DNA of 51,049 bases from HKST-UBA85 sp035654775 (lineage in GTDB: Bacteria > Bacteroidota > Bacteroidia > Flavobacteriales > Flavobacteriaceae), in contig DASRWB010000004.1 in the NCBI GenBank assembly GCA_035654775.1, positions 1-51,049 of the forward strand, written 5' to 3'. Numbering within the stretch: the first letter of the stretch is position 1; every line of letters starts with the position of its first letter. Below are positions 49,252 to 51,049 of the stretch, piece after piece. Both the position numbers and the translations under genes were made by a program. The notes under the pieces are model-generated. The model was given only the letters and a program-made list of their open reading frames with translations, was not told the origin of the DNA and ran no database searches.

Positions 49252-50769
49252 ATGAAAAAGAATCTCTTACTATTAGTAGGCCTAGCTTTTATGTGTTCTG
49301 CCTATGCACAAGAAGTTCAAGATGCCTTACGATATTCTTTAAGTGAAATTCAAGGAACTGCAAGATACAGAGCTTTAAGCGGTGCTTTCGGTGCTTTAGG
49401 CGGCGATATGAGTGCTGTGAGTTCAAACCCTGCGGGATCAGCCGTTTTTGTTTCCAGCCAAGCTTCCTTTTCTTTATCAAGTTTAAATATTACTAATGAT
49501 ACAAAGTTTTTTAATGGAGTAAATTCCAATTCCAATTCAGAATTTGACATTCATCAAGCCGGTGCTGCCTTTGTTTTTGCTAATAACAACAGCAACTCGC
49601 CTTGGAGAAAATTTACTTTGGGAATTGCCTATGACAAACTCAATAATTTTAACACCAATTGGTTTGCCAACGGGGTAAATACAAACTCTGTTGACAATTA
49701 TTTTTTAAACTATGCGCAAGGATTAAGACTAGATGAAATCTCTGCTTTCCCAGGCGAATCTATTGCTGATGCTTATGCAGATATTGGAAGTGTTTTTGGA
49801 TATGGCCATCAGCAAGCTTTTTTAGGTTATGAAAGCTACATTTTAGAACCTGAAACCGGTGATGATGCCAATAGTGTATACTTTTCAAATATCGCTCCCG
49901 GAGATTTTAACCAAGAATACAACTATGCCGCAACTGGGTATAATGGTAAATTCACTTTTAATTTTGCCACTCAATATGAGGATAATTTATATTTAGGACT
50001 CAACTTGAATTCTCATTTTGTAAATTATGAACGCTCTACTTATTTTTTTGAAGGCAATTCAAACGAAGCGTCTTTAATTCAAGAAGTAGGGTTTGAGAAC
50101 AATTTATACACTGTTGGTTCCGGATTTTCCTTTCAATTAGGTGGTATTTTAAAACTAACTCCTGAATTACGAATGGGCTTATCCTACGATTCTCCTACCT
50201 GGTTAAGTTTAGAAGAAGAAACCACACAGTATATCGCTACTGTAAGAAATGAAGGCGGCTCAGCCATTACTCAGGTAATTAATCCAAATGTGGTAAACCT
50301 TTTTCCAAAATACAGACTTCAAACCCCGGGCAAAATAACCGGAAGCTTTGCTTATATTTTTAAAGACAAAGGACTTATAAGTTTTGATTATTCTCACAAA
50401 GATTTCAGTAACATAAAATTCAAACCTACCTCTGATATGTATTTCACCAGCCTAAACAACCAAATGGGTAACACTTTAAAAAGTGCTTCTACCTATAGAG
50501 TTGGCGGAGAGTACAGATATAAGCAATTTAGTTTTAGAGGCGGATATCGATTCGAAGAAAGCCCTTATAAAGACAAGACTACAATAGGAGACTTAACCGG
50601 TTACTCTCTTGGTCTAGGATATAATTTTGGCAATACCAAATTAGATTTGACTTATGACAGTTTTAACAGAGAGACTCAATATCAATTTTTTAATACCGGC
50701 TTAACAGATAGCGTTTCCATTGATTCCAAAAATTCAAACATTACATTGTCTTTGAGTTTTAATTTATAG
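49252..50769 (+). CDS. FadL/OmpP1-type outer-membrane transport protein
   Basis: This is a 505-residue protein. Signal peptide MKKNLLLLVGLAFMCSAYAQ, then the family start DALRYSLSEIQGTARYRALSGAFGALGGDMSAVSSNPAGSAVF (key words ALRYS, GTARYRALSGAFGALGGD, NPAG). Then comes a barrel with repeated aromatic strands, ending in ...NITLSLSFNL. FadL-like porins import hydrophobic compounds; in Flavobacteria the ligand is unknown. It is probably co-transcribed with the lipoprotein gene before it. A bidirectional terminator follows. Confidence 0.9.
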   Translation: MKKNLLLLVGLAFMCSAYAQEVQDALRYSLSEIQGTARYRALSGAFGALGGDMSAVSSNPAGSAVFVSSQASFSLSSLNITNDTKFFNGVNSNSNSEFDIHQAGAAFVFANNNSNSPWRKFTLGIAYDKLNNFNTNWFANGVNTNSVDNYFLNYAQGLRLDEISAFPGESIADAYADIGSVFGYGHQQAFLGYESYILEPETGDDANSVYFSNIAPGDFNQEYNYAATGYNGKFTFNFATQYEDNLYLGLNLNSHFVNYERSTYFFEGNSNEASLIQEVGFENNLYTVGSGFSFQLGGILKLTPELRMGLSYDSPTWLSLEEETTQYIATVRNEGGSAITQVINPNVVNLFPKYRLQTPGKITGSFAYIFKDKGLISFDYSHKDFSNIKFKPTSDMYFTSLNNQMGNTLKSASTYRVGGEYRYKQFSFRGGYRFEESPYKDKTTIGDLTGYSLGLGYNFGNTKLDLTYDSFNRETQYQFFNTGLTDSVSIDSKNSNITLSLSFNL

Positions 50770-50804
50770 TTGAAATATTTTTACTTAAAAAAGTAGATAA
50801 AATA

Positions 50805-50834
50805 AAAAAGCCTGAAATTTATTCAGGCTTTTTT
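50805..50834. terminator. Bidirectional terminator between the FadL-like gene and the T9SS gene
   Basis: The stem AAAAAGCCTGAA / TTCAGGCTTTTT with a 5-base loop is flanked by A and T runs, serving both convergent genes. Confidence 0.85.
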
Positions 50835-50849
50835 ATTTCTTGTATTCCA

Positions 50850-51049
50850 CTATCGTTTTAACGTAAAGTGTGATCTAAACTCCTTCGTTCCACTCTCACT
50901 TCCTTGTCCCGGCTCGTAATATTCCACAGTAAACCAATAATCACTGCTTGGCAAGGGTTCTCCGTTGTACATTCCATCCCAGCCCGATCCTGTTGGACTT
51001 AACTGTTTCAATAGCTTTCCATAACGGTCAAAGATATAAATTTTTGCAT
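50850..51049 (-). CDS. C-terminal end of a T9SS type B (gliding-motility-associated) secreted protein, partial
   Basis: Only the last 66 codons are in the window. They read KIYIFDRYGKLLKQLSPTGS, GWDGMYNGEPLPSSDYWFTV, EYYEPGQGSES and end KEFRSHFTLKR, the classic type B C-terminal sorting domain (IFDRYG.LL......GWDG.YNG.PLP..DYW), recognised by the Por secretion machinery. The rest lies beyond 51049, so the protein's body is unknown. Confidence 0.92.
   Translation of the reverse strand, partial: AKIYIFDRYGKLLKQLSPTGSGWDGMYNGEPLPSSDYWFTVEYYEPGQGSESGTKEFRSHFTLKR

Overview
The window is a low-GC chromosomal segment from a member of the Bacteroidota, very likely the family Flavobacteriaceae. Evidence: type IX secretion C-terminal signals, a GLPGLI protein, DUF4197, DUF3078, DUF1599 and DUF4293 proteins, a type III glutamine synthetase, a B12-dependent ribonucleotide reductase, a fused IcmF mutase, and many promoters with the Bacteroidota -7 box TAnnTTTG. 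Shine-Dalgarno-like sites are not conspicuous and several starts are GTG or TTG.

Layout. 1-15.7 kb is core genome: icmF (cut by the window edge), a DUF4197 lipoprotein, pyrF, prfA, nrdJ, a DUF3078 protein, purM, glnN, a Na+/Ca2+ antiporter and a secreted endonuclease I. 15.7-28.8 kb is a 13.1-kb integrated island between a 14-bp direct repeat; the right copy is the 3' end of an intact tRNA-Arg(ACG), with a tyrosine integrase beside it. 28.8-51 kb is core genome again: clpS, prmA, tpiA, a TlpA-like lipoprotein, a peptide-type ABC permease, a DoxX-type protein, DUF1599, folP, cdaA, an ABC exporter, truA, a phosphodiesterase, an XRE regulator, a GLPGLI/TonB-receptor pair, rho, rpsT, tRNA-Glu, proS, a Trp/Gly-rich lipoprotein, a FadL-like porin and the end of a type-B T9SS protein.

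The island is the accessory and most interesting part. From left to right it carries a gene II-like replication initiator, an excisionase-like HTH gene broken by one in-frame TGA, a degenerate RNase H-like protein, two immunity-like genes (MORN/YwqK and SMI1/KNR4), and a tight four-gene minus-strand operon: DUF2188, a two-TM beta-barrel effector like Cap15, a CD-NTase, and an E2-like protein with a SEC-C zinc motif. The last three make up a CBASS anti-phage system of the short type II kind. Divergent from it, a strong promoter drives what looks like a compact two-hairpin RNA of about 90 nt with no reading frame. Further right is a large FG-GAP T9SS protein flanked by a 163-bp direct repeat, a lipoprotein, and an unexplained extended hairpin of about 108 nt next to the integrase.

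All statements come from reading the sequence and general knowledge of protein families; no database search was run. Functional names for the island genes rest on motifs and gene order.
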